From positions 5,888,501 to 5,952,500 of the forward strand of contig NZ_CP135529.1 of NCBI RefSeq assembly GCF_032401055.1: a stretch of DNA of 64,000 bases, read 5' to 3'. A program made the position numbers and the translations under genes. Shown in pieces: positions 1 to 9,378 of this stretch. The notes under the pieces are model-generated. The model saw nothing but the letters and a program-made list of their open reading frames with translations. It was not told the DNA's origin and ran no database searches. Positions within the stretch are counted from its first letter, which is position 1, and each line of letters begins with the position of its first letter. This DNA comes from Tardiphaga sp. 709. Its GTDB lineage: Bacteria; Pseudomonadota; Alphaproteobacteria; Rhizobiales; Xanthobacteraceae.

Positions 1-41
1 TTAATGTTCAGAAAATAGCCGGGAGCGTCGTTTCGACGGTC

Positions 42-698
42 TCAAACCCGGGAATTCCTGGCCGCATCACGCAGTTTGACCCGGGTCATGCGGATCATTT
101 CCAGCAGGATCGCTTCACCGGTATCGGTAAGCTCGTCGGAGGTCATGCGACGCGACGCAGTGTCTTGCGCCAGCAGCGGCACATGGACGAAGGCCGCGAG
201 GCGTGGCCCGTTCGGCGCGCGGGTGGCCTCAATGCTGCGCCACGAAAGGTAATTGCAGAGATAGCGGCCTGCATCGCGTGAGGGGCGCACATCGGTGCCG
301 CCAGCGAGGGCGGCCCGGAACAGACGCGCCGTGTGCGGGCCGAACATCTGCGCGCCGGCGCCAGGTACGATGCTGGCGCGGCGCACCGTGGCGTGGCCGG
401 CATCGGGCCATAGCATGGACACCGCGTTGCGGGCGCGCGTCTCGATCCGGACATAGGGCGTGCGCGCGGCGAGGCCGAACATCAGCAGAGCATCCGGACG
501 ATGGCGCGCGATCAGCTCGGGCAATTCGCGGTCGACGGTGGCATAGGTGACGTCGAAAATATGCGCGATGCGGGTGACGTCGGCGAAAGCAGGACGGCGC
601 AGCGTTGCGAGTTTTCGCACCAGCGCCTGTGTCGGATTGAACGGCGCGCCGGGGAACGGGCCGAAGCCGGTGATGAGGATGCGCGGGGCGCTGCTCAT
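42..698 (-). CDS. Pyroglutamyl-peptidase I family protein (peptidase C15)
   Basis: This 218-residue protein resembles pyrrolidone-carboxylate peptidases, cytosolic cysteine peptidases that remove N-terminal pyroglutamate. It opens with the family's ILITGFGPFPG segment. A GLAARTPYVRIETRARN stretch carries the likely catalytic Glu, DAGRYLCNYLSW carries the likely nucleophile Cys, and AAFVHVPLL carries the likely His, so the triad looks complete. It starts one base after the stop of meaB, which suggests co-transcription. A functional link to methylmalonyl-CoA metabolism is not evident. Family assignment is firm; the substrate is inferred. Confidence 0.85.
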   Translation of the reverse strand: MSSAPRILITGFGPFPGAPFNPTQALVRKLATLRRPAFADVTRIAHIFDVTYATVDRELPELIARHRPDALLMFGLAARTPYVRIETRARNAVSMLWPDAGHATVRRASIVPGAGAQMFGPHTARLFRAALAGGTDVRPSRDAGRYLCNYLSWRSIEATRAPNGPRLAAFVHVPLLAQDTASRRMTSDELTDTGEAILLEMIRMTRVKLRDAARNSRV

Positions 699-699
699 C

Positions 700-1686
700 T
701 CAATCCTTCAACAGCGTGACGATCGCCTCCGCCGCGACGGCAGGCGTCATCATGCCGTCGGCGACGTCGCGTTCGACTTGTTTGACCTTGCTGCGAATGC
801 CGGGATCGCTGCGCAGCCGCGCCTTCAAACGATCCTCCAGCATGGTCCACATCCATTTTACCTGCTGCTCGCGGCGGCGGGCGGCGAAATCGCCGGACGC
901 GTTCATCGCCGTGCGATGCGCGACGACCTTGTCCCAGAGCTCGGCGATACCCGTCCTGGTCAATGCCGAATAGGTCACGACCGGCGGATGCCAGTGCTCC
1001 GAGCGCGGCGCGAGGATATGGAGCGCGCCGCGATAATCCCCAGCGGTGATATTGGCGCGCTTCAGGTTGTCGCCATCGGACTTGTTGATGGCGATCATGT
1101 CAGCGAGTTCGATCAGGCCTTTCTTGATCCCCTGCAACTCATCGCCACCGCCGGGCAGCATCAGTGCAAGAAAGAAATCGGTCATGTCGCAGACCGCGGT
1201 TTCCGACTGGCCGATGCCGACGGTTTCCACCAGCACCACGTCGAAGCCGGCGGCTTCACACAGTAACATGGCCTCGCGGGTTTTTGCCGCGACGCCGCCG
1301 AGCGTGCCGGAGGACGGCGAGGGGCGGATGAAGGCGTTCGGATGAGCCGACAGATCGTTCATCCGCGTCTTGTCGCCGAGGATCGATCCACCGGTGCGCG
1401 CCGAGGACGGATCGACCGCCAGCACGGCGACCTTGTGGCCGCGCTCGATCAGATACATGCCGAGCACATCGATGGTGGTCGATTTGCCGACACCGGGCGA
1501 GCCGGTGATGCCGACGCGAAACGCCTTGCCTGTAGCGGGCAACAGCGCTTGCACGAGCTCGCGCGCGGCGGTCTGATGATCGGCACGGCGGCTTTCCACC
1601 AGCGTGATCGCCCGCGCCAGCGCGGCGCGGGAGCCGGCGCGGAGGTCTTTGGCGAGCGCGTCGATATCGATGGGGGCTTTCGTCAC
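700..1686 (-). CDS. meaB: Methylmalonyl-CoA mutase-associated GTPase MeaB
   Basis: MeaB is a G3E-family P-loop GTPase that protects methylmalonyl-CoA mutase and gates adenosylcobalamin loading. Residues 59-70 form a P-loop (GITGSPGVGKST). DVVLVETVGIGQSE is the switch region with the ETVG signature, and INKSDGDN is the base-recognition motif. The GTG start at 1686 gives 328 residues, normal for the family, and overlaps the stop of the upstream gene by 4 bases (GTGA). The open frame continues further upstream, but that part is out-of-frame sequence of the neighbour. The large mutase subunit lies upstream on the same strand. Confidence 0.93.
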   Translation of the reverse strand: MTKAPIDIDALAKDLRAGSRAALARAITLVESRRADHQTAARELVQALLPATGKAFRVGITGSPGVGKSTTIDVLGMYLIERGHKVAVLAVDPSSARTGGSILGDKTRMNDLSAHPNAFIRPSPSSGTLGGVAAKTREAMLLCEAAGFDVVLVETVGIGQSETAVCDMTDFFLALMLPGGGDELQGIKKGLIELADMIAINKSDGDNLKRANITAGDYRGALHILAPRSEHWHPPVVTYSALTRTGIAELWDKVVAHRTAMNASGDFAARRREQQVKWMWTMLEDRLKARLRSDPGIRSKVKQVERDVADGMMTPAVAAEAIVTLLKD

Positions 1687-2465
1687 TTGTCGTCGTCCTT
1701 CGGCCGCTCGCCGGCGAAGATCGCGCCGCCCTCGGCCGACAGATAGGGCTTGAGCTTCTCCCACGGCACGAAGGCGTGGTAATCGCCTTCGGCATAGGAG
1801 CCGACCGCATAGGGGCCGTAATGGAAGCTGAGGCCGGAGCTCTTGCCGGCTGACGTCGACGGCGCCAGCGATACCGGCCCGATCTTGAGCAGCTTCGGCT
1901 CCAGCGCGTCGACGAGGCTCATGTCGGGATTGTCGTTGTCGCGCTGTTTCTTCTCGACTTTTAGATCGGCGACGACCGCATCGCGGATCGCCGTCATCGC
2001 CGGCCCACCATCGGCAAGTTCGTTGAAGAACGGGCGGATGCTGATCATCTTGCCGCCCTGCCTGTCCCACAGCAGCGTGTCATTGGCCCGATTGGGATGT
2101 GCACCGCCGGTGTAGTTGTAGTCCGCGCGGATGATGCTGACATAGCGGCCGGAGACGAGCGAGCTCTGCGTATAGCTGCGCTCCGATTCCCAGGGCCGGT
2201 TGCGGATGTCCGCAGGCAGATCCCGCATGTCCTTGCGCTGCTCGGCCAGTTCCTTGAGCGTCTTCGCAGCCCAGCCATTGCTGGCGGATGTGAGATATTT
2301 CAGCAGCGGCGCATCGGACTTGATCGCGGCATCGAAGAAGACGGCAACCTCGGTGTATTTGGCCTTGAGCTGGATGTCGGGTGTCGGCTCGGCGGCGAGG
2401 GCAAACCCTGCAAATAGATTGCATGTCAGCGAGACAAACAGAAAGATCCGGATAGAGGATTGCAT
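1683..2465 (-). CDS. DUF3298/DUF4163-type exported protein
   Basis: This 260-residue protein has an N-terminal signal peptide (hydrophobic FLFVSLTCNLFAGFALA, cleavage likely after FALA). The rest resembles the DUF4163/DUF3298 (RsiV/PdaC-like) fold, with the characteristic YNYTGGAHPN segment near residue 120 and a C-terminal block ending in FHYGPYAVGSYAEGDYHAFVPW. Related domains occur in anti-sigma and lysozyme-sensing proteins, but no function can be assigned here. Location is probably periplasmic. The stop overlaps the GTG start of meaB by 4 bases, so the two are translationally coupled. Confidence 0.8.
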   Translation of the reverse strand: MQSSIRIFLFVSLTCNLFAGFALAAEPTPDIQLKAKYTEVAVFFDAAIKSDAPLLKYLTSASNGWAAKTLKELAEQRKDMRDLPADIRNRPWESERSYTQSSLVSGRYVSIIRADYNYTGGAHPNRANDTLLWDRQGGKMISIRPFFNELADGGPAMTAIRDAVVADLKVEKKQRDNDNPDMSLVDALEPKLLKIGPVSLAPSTSAGKSSGLSFHYGPYAVGSYAEGDYHAFVPWEKLKPYLSAEGGAIFAGERPKDDDK

Positions 2466-2473
2466 GAAGCCAG

Positions 2474-2812
2474 CTATTTGATTTGTGTATGACGGGCGAC
2501 AAACGATTTAAGAGGTTCCAGATCCTCTTCCACCATCGTCCACAACAGGCCAGCGTCCGTACGATGGTAGGCGTGGCGAAGCCAATTGCCCAAGTCGGCA
2601 AGCCTGCGCCAGTTGATCTCGTGTGCCTCCGACTTCAGGTCGTCGGGAATGTGGCGCGAGGCTTCGCTGATGTTTCCGAGAAGGCGCTCGACGGCTGCTC
2701 TGAGGATCGTGTCGTCTGTGAACGTTACAAGTGTGTGGCCGTGTACCCCGCGTCGAATGGTATCGATGGCCTCGTTGATGTGGCCGATTCTCTCGGCCGC
2801 CGTCGGCTTCAT
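2474..2812 (-). CDS. HEPN-family (DUF86/HepT-like) protein of a MNT-HEPN pair
   Basis: This 112-residue helical protein matches the DUF86 HepT-like family, which in type VII toxin-antitoxin systems is the RNase toxin. The conserved active-site region reads LADLGNWLRHAYHR. The His and Tyr of the RX4HXY motif are present, but the canonical Arg five residues before the His is Gly, with an Arg directly before the His instead. It starts within the stop codon of the upstream nucleotidyltransferase (TGATG, one-base overlap), the usual arrangement for the pair. Toxic activity is uncertain because of the substituted Arg. Confidence 0.82.
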   Translation of the reverse strand: MKPTAAERIGHINEAIDTIRRGVHGHTLVTFTDDTILRAAVERLLGNISEASRHIPDDLKSEAHEINWRRLADLGNWLRHAYHRTDAGLLWTMVEEDLEPLKSFVARHTQIK

Positions 2813-3126
2813 CAGAAGACCTCGACGATGTCGTCGGCAATACGCTCAGCGATACGCGGATCGAGCGAGCGGCGCATCGTCGCCTGTGTTTGCAGACCCG
2901 TCGCATCGTCGATCAAGTGCTGCACGCCAATCAGATCGAGCAAAGAAAAGGACGCTTCAGGCTTTATATCGACGAGCACATCCAGATCACTGTCCGGCCG
3001 TGCATCGCCGCGGGCACGCGAGCCGAATATGGCCAGCCGCGTGACGCCTTCGGCGCGGATCGCAGGAGCGATGTCGCGCAGCTTGGCGAGGATGATGTCC
3101 AGTTCAGTATCGGCCACGTCTGTCAT
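2812..3126 (-). CDS. MntA-like minimal nucleotidyltransferase (antitoxin)
   Basis: This 104-residue protein is a minimal nucleotidyltransferase. It carries the family signature GSRARGDARPDSDLDVLVD near residues 34-52 (GSx-x-x-G followed by the DxD metal site). In type VII systems MntA AMPylates the Tyr of HepT and so neutralises it. The cognate HEPN gene follows with a one-base overlap. The pair sits between the mutase large subunit and the DUF3298-meaB genes on the same strand, so it may be an insertion into that cluster. Confidence 0.85.
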   Translation of the reverse strand: MTDVADTELDIILAKLRDIAPAIRAEGVTRLAIFGSRARGDARPDSDLDVLVDIKPEASFSLLDLIGVQHLIDDATGLQTQATMRRSLDPRIAERIADDIVEVF

Positions 3127-3161
3127 GCAAGGACGCTAGCATATCTGGGTGAAAAGCGCAG

Positions 3162-5315
3162 CTACTCCGCCGCCTCGCTGTGTCCCAGCCGTGCATTCAG
3201 CTTGTGGATCAGCTCTTCCGCTGCCTCCGAGATCACCGTGCCGGGCGGGAAGATCGCCTCGGCGCCGGCCTTGTAGAGTTCGTCGTAATCCTGCGGGGGG
3301 ACGACGCCGCCAATGATGATCATGATGTCCTCGCGGCCCTGTTTCTTCAGCGCGGCCTTCAGCTCCGGCACTGCGGTGAGATGGGCGGCGGCCAGCGAGG
3401 AGAGGCCGAGGATGTGGACGTCGTTTTCGACGGCCTGCCGCGCGGCTTCATCGGCGGTGGCGAATAGCGGCCCGATATCGACGTCGAAGCCGACATCGGC
3501 GAAGGCCGAGGCGATCACCTTCTGGCCGCGGTCGTGACCGTCCTGACCGATTTTCGCGACGAGAATACGCGGGCGGCGGCCCTCGGCGTCCTCGAAGGCA
3601 TCGATCAGCGCCTGAACCTTCTGGACCTTGTCGTTCATGGTGGACGCCTCGCGCTTGTAGACACCGGTAATTGATTTGATCTCAGCGCGGTGGCGGCCGA
3701 ACACCTTTTCCATCGCGTCCGAGATCTCGCCGACGGTGGCCTTGGCCCGCGCGGCATCGATCGCCAGCGCCAGCAGGTTGCCGTTGCCGTCCTTGGCCGA
3801 GCGCGTCAGTGCCGCCAGTGCGGCATCGACGTCGGCCTGGCTGCGCTCGCCACGAAGCCTCTTCAATTTGTCGATCTGCAGCCGGCGCACAGTGGAGTTT
3901 TCCACCTTGAGCACGTCGAGCGCTTCTTCATTTTCCGGCTTGTACTTGTTGACGCCGATCACCGCCTGACGGCCGGCATCGATGCGCGCCTGGGTCTTGG
4001 CGGAAGCCTCTTCGATGCGCAGCTTGGGCACGCCGGCCTCGATGGCCTTGGCCATGCCGCCGAGCTCTTCCACTTCCTGGATATGCGCCCAGGCCTTGGT
4101 CGCAAGGTCGTGGGTCAGGCGCTCGACGTAATAGGAGCCGCCCCACGGATCGATGATGCGGTTGGTGCCGGTTTCCTGCTGCAAAAATAGCTGCGTGTTA
4201 CGGGCGATGCGCGCCGAGAAGTCGGTGGGCAGCGCCAGCGCCTCGTCGAGCGCGTTGGTGTGCAGCGACTGGGTGTGGCCCTGCGTCGCCGCCATCGCCT
4301 CGATGGTGGTGCGCATCACGTTGTTGTAGACGTCCTGCGCGGTCAGCGACCAGCCCGAGGTCTGGCAATGGGTGCGCAGCGACAGCGACTTCGGATCCTT
4401 CGGATTGAACTGCGTCAGCAGCTTGGCCCAGAGCAGCCGCGCGGCGCGCATCTTGGCGACTTCCATGAAGAAGTTCATGCCGATTGCCCAGAAGAACGAC
4501 AGGCGCGGTGCGAAGCGGTCGACATCGATACCGGCGGCGAGGCCAGCACGGAGATATTCGACACCGTCGGCGAGCGTGTAAGCGAGTTCGAGATCCTGCG
4601 TCGCGCCGGCTTCCTGCATGTGATAGCCGGAGATCGAAATCGAATTGTACTTGGGCATCTTTTGCGAGGTGTAGGCGAAGATGTCCGAGATGATCCGCAT
4701 CGAGGGCGTCGGCGGGTAGATATAGGTGTTGCGCACCATGAACTCTTTCAGAATGTCATTCTGAATGGTGCCTGTGAGCTTCTCCGGCGGCACGCCCTGT
4801 TCTTCGGCGGCGGCGACATAGAGCGCGAGGATCGGCAGCACCGCGCCGTTCATGGTCATCGACACGCTCATCTGGTCGAGCGGAATGCCGGCGAACAGCG
4901 TGCGCATGTCATAGATGGAGTCGATCGCCACGCCGGCCATGCCGACGTCACCCGACACGCGCGGATGGTCCGAGTCATAGCCGCGATGGGTGGCGAGATC
5001 GAAGGCGACCGAGAGGCCCTTCTGGCCGGCGGCGAGATTGCGCCGATAGAAGGCGTTGGAATCTTCCGCGGTGGAGAACCCGGCATATTGCCGGATCGTC
5101 CAGGGCTGGTTGACATACATGGTCGGGTAGGGGCCGCGCAGGAATGGCGCGATGCCGGGATAGGTATCGAGGAAATCGATGCCGGCGACGTCGGCTTCGC
5201 CATAGCCCGGCTTCACCAGAATGCCTTCCGGCGTCAGCCACGGTTCGCCCTGCGACGGCGCGCCCGCGGCGATGGGCGAGAAGGCGACGTTGGTGAAATC
5301 AGGAATCTTGGTCAT
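3162..5315 (-). CDS. scpA: Methylmalonyl-CoA mutase, large (catalytic) subunit
   Basis: This 717-residue enzyme interconverts methylmalonyl-CoA and succinyl-CoA with adenosylcobalamin. The N-terminal TIM barrel contains [20 protein letters not shown] and [14 protein letters not shown], typical of the catalytic subunit. The C-terminal B12-binding domain has the DxHxxG motif in [14 protein letters not shown] near residue 590 and a later GGVVPP segment. Length matches the catalytic subunit. The small subunit lies upstream on the same strand, separated by two small genes, and meaB lies downstream. No truncation was seen. Confidence 0.96.
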   Translation of the reverse strand: MTKIPDFTNVAFSPIAAGAPSQGEPWLTPEGILVKPGYGEADVAGIDFLDTYPGIAPFLRGPYPTMYVNQPWTIRQYAGFSTAEDSNAFYRRNLAAGQKGLSVAFDLATHRGYDSDHPRVSGDVGMAGVAIDSIYDMRTLFAGIPLDQMSVSMTMNGAVLPILALYVAAAEEQGVPPEKLTGTIQNDILKEFMVRNTYIYPPTPSMRIISDIFAYTSQKMPKYNSISISGYHMQEAGATQDLELAYTLADGVEYLRAGLAAGIDVDRFAPRLSFFWAIGMNFFMEVAKMRAARLLWAKLLTQFNPKDPKSLSLRTHCQTSGWSLTAQDVYNNVMRTTIEAMAATQGHTQSLHTNALDEALALPTDFSARIARNTQLFLQQETGTNRIIDPWGGSYYVERLTHDLATKAWAHIQEVEELGGMAKAIEAGVPKLRIEEASAKTQARIDAGRQAVIGVNKYKPENEEALDVLKVENSTVRRLQIDKLKRLRGERSQADVDAALAALTRSAKDGNGNLLALAIDAARAKATVGEISDAMEKVFGRHRAEIKSITGVYKREASTMNDKVQKVQALIDAFEDAEGRRPRILVAKIGQDGHDRGQKVIASAFADVGFDVDIGPLFATADEAARQAVENDVHILGLSSLAAAHLTAVPELKAALKKQGREDIMIIIGGVVPPQDYDELYKAGAEAIFPPGTVISEAAEELIHKLNARLGHSEAAE

Positions 5316-5333
5316 GGTCGTTTACCCTCGGTC

Positions 5334-5413
5334 GTCATGGCCGGGCTTGTCCCGGCCATCCACGTCTTGCTTTGTGGCTAAGACGTGGATACCCGGCATT
5401 CGCCGGGCATGAC
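5334..5413. repeat. Palindromic intergenic repeat (REP-like)
   Basis: This is a nested inverted repeat upstream of the mutase large subunit. The outer arms are GTCATGGCCGGGC and GCCGGGCATGAC. Internal hairpins are GGCCGGGCTTGTCCCGGCC and CCACGTCTTG/AAGACGTGG. The architecture is that of the abundant dispersed repeats of Bradyrhizobium-type genomes. It could fold in RNA and act as a processing or termination structure, but no function is shown. Confidence 0.8.
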
Positions 5414-5443
5414 GTGTTGTTGGTTGCGTGCATCTCATATCAG

Positions 5444-5803
5444 TCATGATCCGGCGACCGATAACTTGCGCCAGCGCACGCGTCGTTTAATCTCGTCCCG
5501 GACATCCTTGAACTCGCATTCTGAATAATAGTGCTCGACCGCTTCGTCGCGCACCCAGTCCTGCGCCCCGAGTGCAATCGCCAGCCGAAAGAGTTGAGCA
5601 TAGAATTTGTAGAAGATTCGGCCATGCAAAAGCCCGCGGCCGGGCTGCTCGACGAACAACCAGCGAAAGACTCTGTATTTGAGAGAAGACGGCAGCGTTT
5701 GAATTCGCCGCTCTTTTTCCGCAATCAGCTTCTCGTAACGTGCTGCAATCTCGGCATCGTCGAGTTTCGCCAGGTCTCCTCGCAGATTGATCCCGAAGCG
5801 CAT
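5444..5803 (-). CDS. Hypothetical protein
   Basis: This 119-residue protein is not recognised as a known family. It is rich in charged residues and Arg, with a possible amphipathic or weakly hydrophobic stretch in the middle (KFYAQLFRLAIALGAQ), and has no signal peptide. It lies on the same strand between the GFA gene and the mutase large subunit, only 16 bases after the GFA start region. A shorter overlapping frame exists but begins inside this one. Cytosolic location is likely. Confidence 0.55.
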   Translation of the reverse strand: MRFGINLRGDLAKLDDAEIAARYEKLIAEKERRIQTLPSSLKYRVFRWLFVEQPGRGLLHGRIFYKFYAQLFRLAIALGAQDWVRDEAVEHYYSECEFKDVRDEIKRRVRWRKLSVAGS

Positions 5804-5819
5804 GTGTCGCTCTCATGTC

Positions 5820-6287
5820 TCAATCATGATCCGGATGCTGATAGCTGAACACTTCCGCGCATTTCTCCGGTCCGTAATTCTGCATCGTCGTCTTGCTCGG
5901 CAGGTTCGACACGTTGCCGACCCAGCCCAGGCGTGACTCCGTGCCGAATTGCTGCGTCGGCACCACGCGGTCCGGCCGGTCGAAGGCGCCGGTCATGATC
6001 TCGATCTTGGGGCCGCCGATGGCGCGATAGCTCAGCGGCGTGCCGCATTTGGCGCAGAAGTCACGTTCCGCAATCGACGATGACTTGAACGCCGCCGGCT
6101 TGCCGCGGGTCCACGCAAAGTTCTCGTTCGGGATATCGGCGAGCGAGGCGAATGGCGCGCCGGTGGCCTTCTGGCACATGCGGCAATGGCAGATGCTGAC
6201 CCGGGTCGGCGCAGCCGACAGCGCAAAGCGGATCGCGCCGCATTGGCAGCCGCCGGTCAGCGCGGGTTTGCTCGCCGTTGCCGTCAT
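5820..6287 (-). CDS. GFA family protein (CENP-V/GFA zinc-binding fold)
   Basis: This 155-residue protein belongs to the GFA family, named for glutathione-dependent formaldehyde-activating enzymes. It has the ordered zinc ligands GGCQCGAIRF, CHCRMCQKATGAPF and FCAKCGTPLSY, giving two Cys-rich zinc sites. The family name does not guarantee formaldehyde-glutathione activity, and most members are uncharacterised. The gene starts 11 bases after the restored stop of the mutase small subunit and is probably co-transcribed with it. Confidence 0.88.
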   Translation of the reverse strand: MTATASKPALTGGCQCGAIRFALSAAPTRVSICHCRMCQKATGAPFASLADIPNENFAWTRGKPAAFKSSSIAERDFCAKCGTPLSYRAIGGPKIEIMTGAFDRPDRVVPTQQFGTESRLGWVGNVSNLPSKTTMQNYGPEKCAEVFSYQHPDHD

Positions 6288-6298
6288 GGCTTACTCCA

Positions 6299-8169
6299 TC
6301 AGGCCGAATTTAGCAGATCATAGGCCTGCACCAGCATCGCCAGCGCATCGCCGCCGGCAATGATAAAATCCCTAACGCCTGCGTCGCGCAAGGGCGCTTC
6401 GAGGTCGCCGGGGCGGCCTGCCAGATAGATATGCTTCGCGCCGGCAGCCTGAAGCGCTTTTGCTGCGGGCGCGGCCTGGCCGGCATAGAGCTTGTCGGAC
6501 GAGCAGATACATACCAGCGCGGCGCCGGAGGCCTTCCAGGCCTTGGCGAGTACGGCGGGATCGGAGAAGCCGTCGCTATCGAGGGCTTCGATGCCGCCGG
6601 TCTCGAAAAACTCTTGGCGAAGGTCGCGCGCGCCGTGAAATCGGCGGGCGTGCCGAGATTGGCCAGGAACACCTTCGGACGGGCACCCTTACGGGCCAGC
6701 AGGTGATCCGACTTGTCGCGCAGCGCCTCGAAGGGCGAGGCCAGCCGGATCGGTTCGAGCGGGTTGAACTTGATCTTGTCCTTGCCATAGGGCTTGCCGG
6801 GGATCGGCTTGACCTTCAGCACACTGGCACGTGCTTCATGCAGGTTCGGGAATTCGCTGGCGCCGGTGAGCACTTCGCGGCGCTTGGCGACGCTGGCCTG
6901 ACGTGCAGCACGGGTGGCGGCGACCTTCGGCTGGATCAGGTTGTTGCCCAGCGCCTGGAAGGCGCCGCCGGCTTTTTCGATGTCCTGGAACTGGGCCCAT
7001 GCGGCGTCGCACAGTTCGCGCGTCAGCGCCTCGATGCCGCCGGCGCCGGCGGCGGGATCGGTGACCTTGGCGAGATTGGACTCTTCCAGCAGCACCAATT
7101 GGGTGTTGCGTGCAGCACGGCGCGCGAAACCGTCGGGCAGGCCGAGCGCCAGCGTATGCGGCAGCACGCAGATGGAGTTGGCACCGCCGAGACCGGCAGC
7201 GAATGTCGCCATGGTGGCGCGCAGCATGTTCACATAGGGATCACGCTGCGTGAGCATACGCCATGCGGTGTCGGCAGCGATGAACATCGGCTTCGGTGTC
7301 AGGCCGCAGCTTTCCTCGATGCGCGCCCAGAGCAGGCGCAGCGCGCGGAATTTCGCCATGGTGAGAAACTGATCGGCATCAGCCGCGAGACGCGCATAGA
7401 CCATGCTGCGGGCCGTCTCGAGCGGAATGTTGTGGTCTTCCATCGCGCGCAGATAGGACACCATCACCGCGAGGACGTAAGACAGTTCCTGCACTTCGGA
7501 GCCGCCGGCATCGTGGATGATGCGGCCGTCGGCAACGGCGAACGGGCCCTTGAAGCCTTGCGCGGCGAGCTTCTTGATGGTGTCGGTGACGGCGGGCGCC
7601 ATCTCCCACCAGTTATAGGCGCTGGTGCCCCACACTGCGGTGGCGCCGATGGGATCGAGGCCAAAGCGGATATCGCATGTGGCGGGATCGATGCCCTTCG
7701 TTTTGATGTAATCGGCCAGATGCGTCACGGCCATGCGTGACTGCGGTCCGGCATGGAGTTCGATGCCGATCCCGGCGTCGAGATAGATACCGTCGAACAG
7801 CGTCTCGATGGTTTCTGGCGAGGCGACGAGGCCGAACCCCCGCGCGCCGTTGGCGCCTTCGAACACCAGCGTGAGACCAGTGGCGCCGTTTTCCAGATCG
7901 TGCAGGGCCTGCTTGTTCGACTTGCCGGCATCCGGGTGGTCGATCCGCTGCATGATCTGCCAGGGCGCGGCGGGCGGGCGGCCGGCGATCGGGGCGGCAT
8001 CCCGGGCGCGCGGATAGATCGGCTGGATCTTGACGCCGTCATAGGTCTTGCTGATCAGCTTCTCGAACGCTACGCCTTTCAGCACGCCATCGACGAGCTT
8101 GCGCCAGTCATCGTAACTCGCAGGCGCAAAATCGGCTGCCAGCCGCAGGTCGTCAGTCGCAGTCGACAT
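6299..8169 (-). pseudogene. mutA: Methylmalonyl-CoA mutase small subunit, single-base frameshift
   Basis: The first ~510 residues read as the non-catalytic mutase subunit (TIM-barrel-like) up to FLANLGTPADFTARATFAKSF. The frame then switches and would stop at 6310 with an unrelated tail. Adding one base to the run of five A residues at 6606-6610 restores an intact C-terminus: ETGGIEALDSDGFSDP, then CICSSDKLYAGQA, ending AYDLLNSA with a stop at 6299-6301. The downstream frame has no further lesions. The cause is therefore either a recent true frameshift or a homopolymer sequencing error. The intact protein would pair with the large subunit. Confidence 0.9.
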
Positions 8170-8281
8170 TTAGGAACTTCACTCCCGCCATTGCTTCGTT
8201 GTTGAGCCGGAAAATGCCATGCCGAGAAGGGGTTGCCAATGCCTGTTCGGGCATGGCCCTGCGCGGAATTGGGGCGTTCTT

Positions 8282-8503
8282 CCCTCTCCCCGCAATGCGG
8301 GGAGAGGGTGGCGTCGCGCAGCGACGACGGGTGAGGGGCGGGGCACAGAGCTAAACCAATCTGGTCGGAGCGGATCGCACGGTGGGATCCGCGAATGACG
8401 TCGTGACGATAGGGCGGCGCGCTGCCCCTCACCCGCCGCTAAGGCGCGGCGACCTCTCCCCGCCTAGCGAAGCTTCGCTGTGCACGGGATGCGGGGAAGA
8501 GGT
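8282..8503. repeat. Paired palindromic repeats in the mutA-folK gap
   Basis: The 348-base gap between the folate cluster and the mutase small subunit holds no gene but two related repeat blocks. The first contains the perfect hairpin CCCTCTCCCCGC-AAT-GCGGGGAGAGGG (8282-8308) and then GGGTGAGGGGC. The second carries the complementary GCCCCTCACCCGCCGC and GACCTCTCCCCGC (8423-8463) and ends with GCGGGGAAGAGG. Together they form a long inverted pair, a common dispersed element in this bacterial group. Confidence 0.75.
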
Positions 8504-8517
8504 TAGAGGGCCGGCGC

Positions 8518-9009
8518 TCAATCTAGATTCGGCAGCCGCTCGATGCCGTCGGTTGAGAGGGCCTTCAGATGCTCGCTCACTGTCTTGCCTGATATCACCC
8601 GGTCCGGGGCGATCTCGGCCAGCGGCACCAGGACGAAGGCGCGTTCGGTGGCGCGGGGATGCGGCAGGTGTAGTTCCGGCTTGGCGATGACGACGTCGTC
8701 ATAAGCGATCATGTCGAGATCGAGCGGACGCGGACCCCAGTGGCCCTCGGCAACGCGGTTGCGGCCGAATTTGTGTTCGATCCTGTGCAGCGTGAACAAC
8801 AGCGCGTGCGGATCGAGTTCGGTCTCGATCTCGATGGCCGCATTGACGAAGTGGTCCTGCGGCACATCGCCCGCCGGCGGCGTGCTGTAGTCTGCCGAGC
8901 GTTCGATCAGCGCGGCCTGCGTCATGCCGCAGATATTGCCGATCGCCTTGCGGAAGGTCATGCGGACATCGCCGACATTGCCGCCGAGTGCGATGAGGAC
9001 GCTGGCCAT
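8518..9009 (-). CDS. folK: 2-amino-4-hydroxy-6-hydroxymethyldihydropteridine diphosphokinase
   Basis: FolK transfers pyrophosphate from ATP to 6-hydroxymethyl-7,8-dihydropterin in folate synthesis. The 163-residue protein begins with the family's LIALGGNVGD and carries the signature GHWGPRPLDLDMIAYDD near residues 89-105. HLPHPRATERAFVLVPLAEIAP also matches the family. It follows folB by 3 bases and completes a folP-folB-folK operon on the minus strand. Cytosolic. Confidence 0.95.
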   Translation of the reverse strand: MASVLIALGGNVGDVRMTFRKAIGNICGMTQAALIERSADYSTPPAGDVPQDHFVNAAIEIETELDPHALLFTLHRIEHKFGRNRVAEGHWGPRPLDLDMIAYDDVVIAKPELHLPHPRATERAFVLVPLAEIAPDRVISGKTVSEHLKALSTDGIERLPNLD

Positions 9010-9012
9010 CGG

Positions 9013-9378
9013 TTACGCCCGCGACCTGCGCAGCACCACGCCGACGTCGTCGAAGATCGCGGCGATCGGCGCGTGCGGCTTGTGCACGGTGACCTTGACG
9101 GAGCTGATGCGCGGAAAATCCGCGAGCACCGCATCGGCCACCGCTCCGGCGGCGCGCTCTAGCAGCTTGTAATTGGTGTCCTTGAAAGCGGCGATCGCGG
9201 TGGCGACGACATTGGCATAGGACACGGTATCGGCGAGGCGGTCGGTGCGCGAGGCAAGATCGATATCGGCATCGAGTTCGAGATCGATGACGAAGCGCTG
9301 CCCGACCACGCCTTCGTAATCAAGCACGCCGTGATGGGCATGCACGGATACGCCCTTGATGAAGATCATGTCGGTCAT
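9013..9378 (-). CDS. folB: Dihydroneopterin aldolase
   Basis: FolB cleaves 7,8-dihydroneopterin to 6-hydroxymethyl-dihydropterin and glycolaldehyde. The 121-residue protein has the conserved HAHHGVLDYEGVVGQRF segment, the DTVSYANV region and the catalytic-Lys-containing VKVTVHKPHAPI block. The start overlaps the end of folP by 4 bases, so the genes are translationally coupled. Confidence 0.95.
   Translation of the reverse strand: MTDMIFIKGVSVHAHHGVLDYEGVVGQRFVIDLELDADIDLASRTDRLADTVSYANVVATAIAAFKDTNYKLLERAAGAVADAVLADFPRISSVKVTVHKPHAPIAAIFDDVGVVLRRSRA

Noticed and set aside
1-41. Possible gene end at the left window edge
   Set aside because: A TTA at position 1 could be a minus-strand stop, but the 41 bases are too few to identify any protein.
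1687-2070. Upstream extension of the meaB open frame
   Set aside because: This 128-codon extension lies antisense-frame-shifted over the DUF3298 gene, is Arg-rich without any domain, and meaB has a coupled GTG at 1686 that fits the family length.
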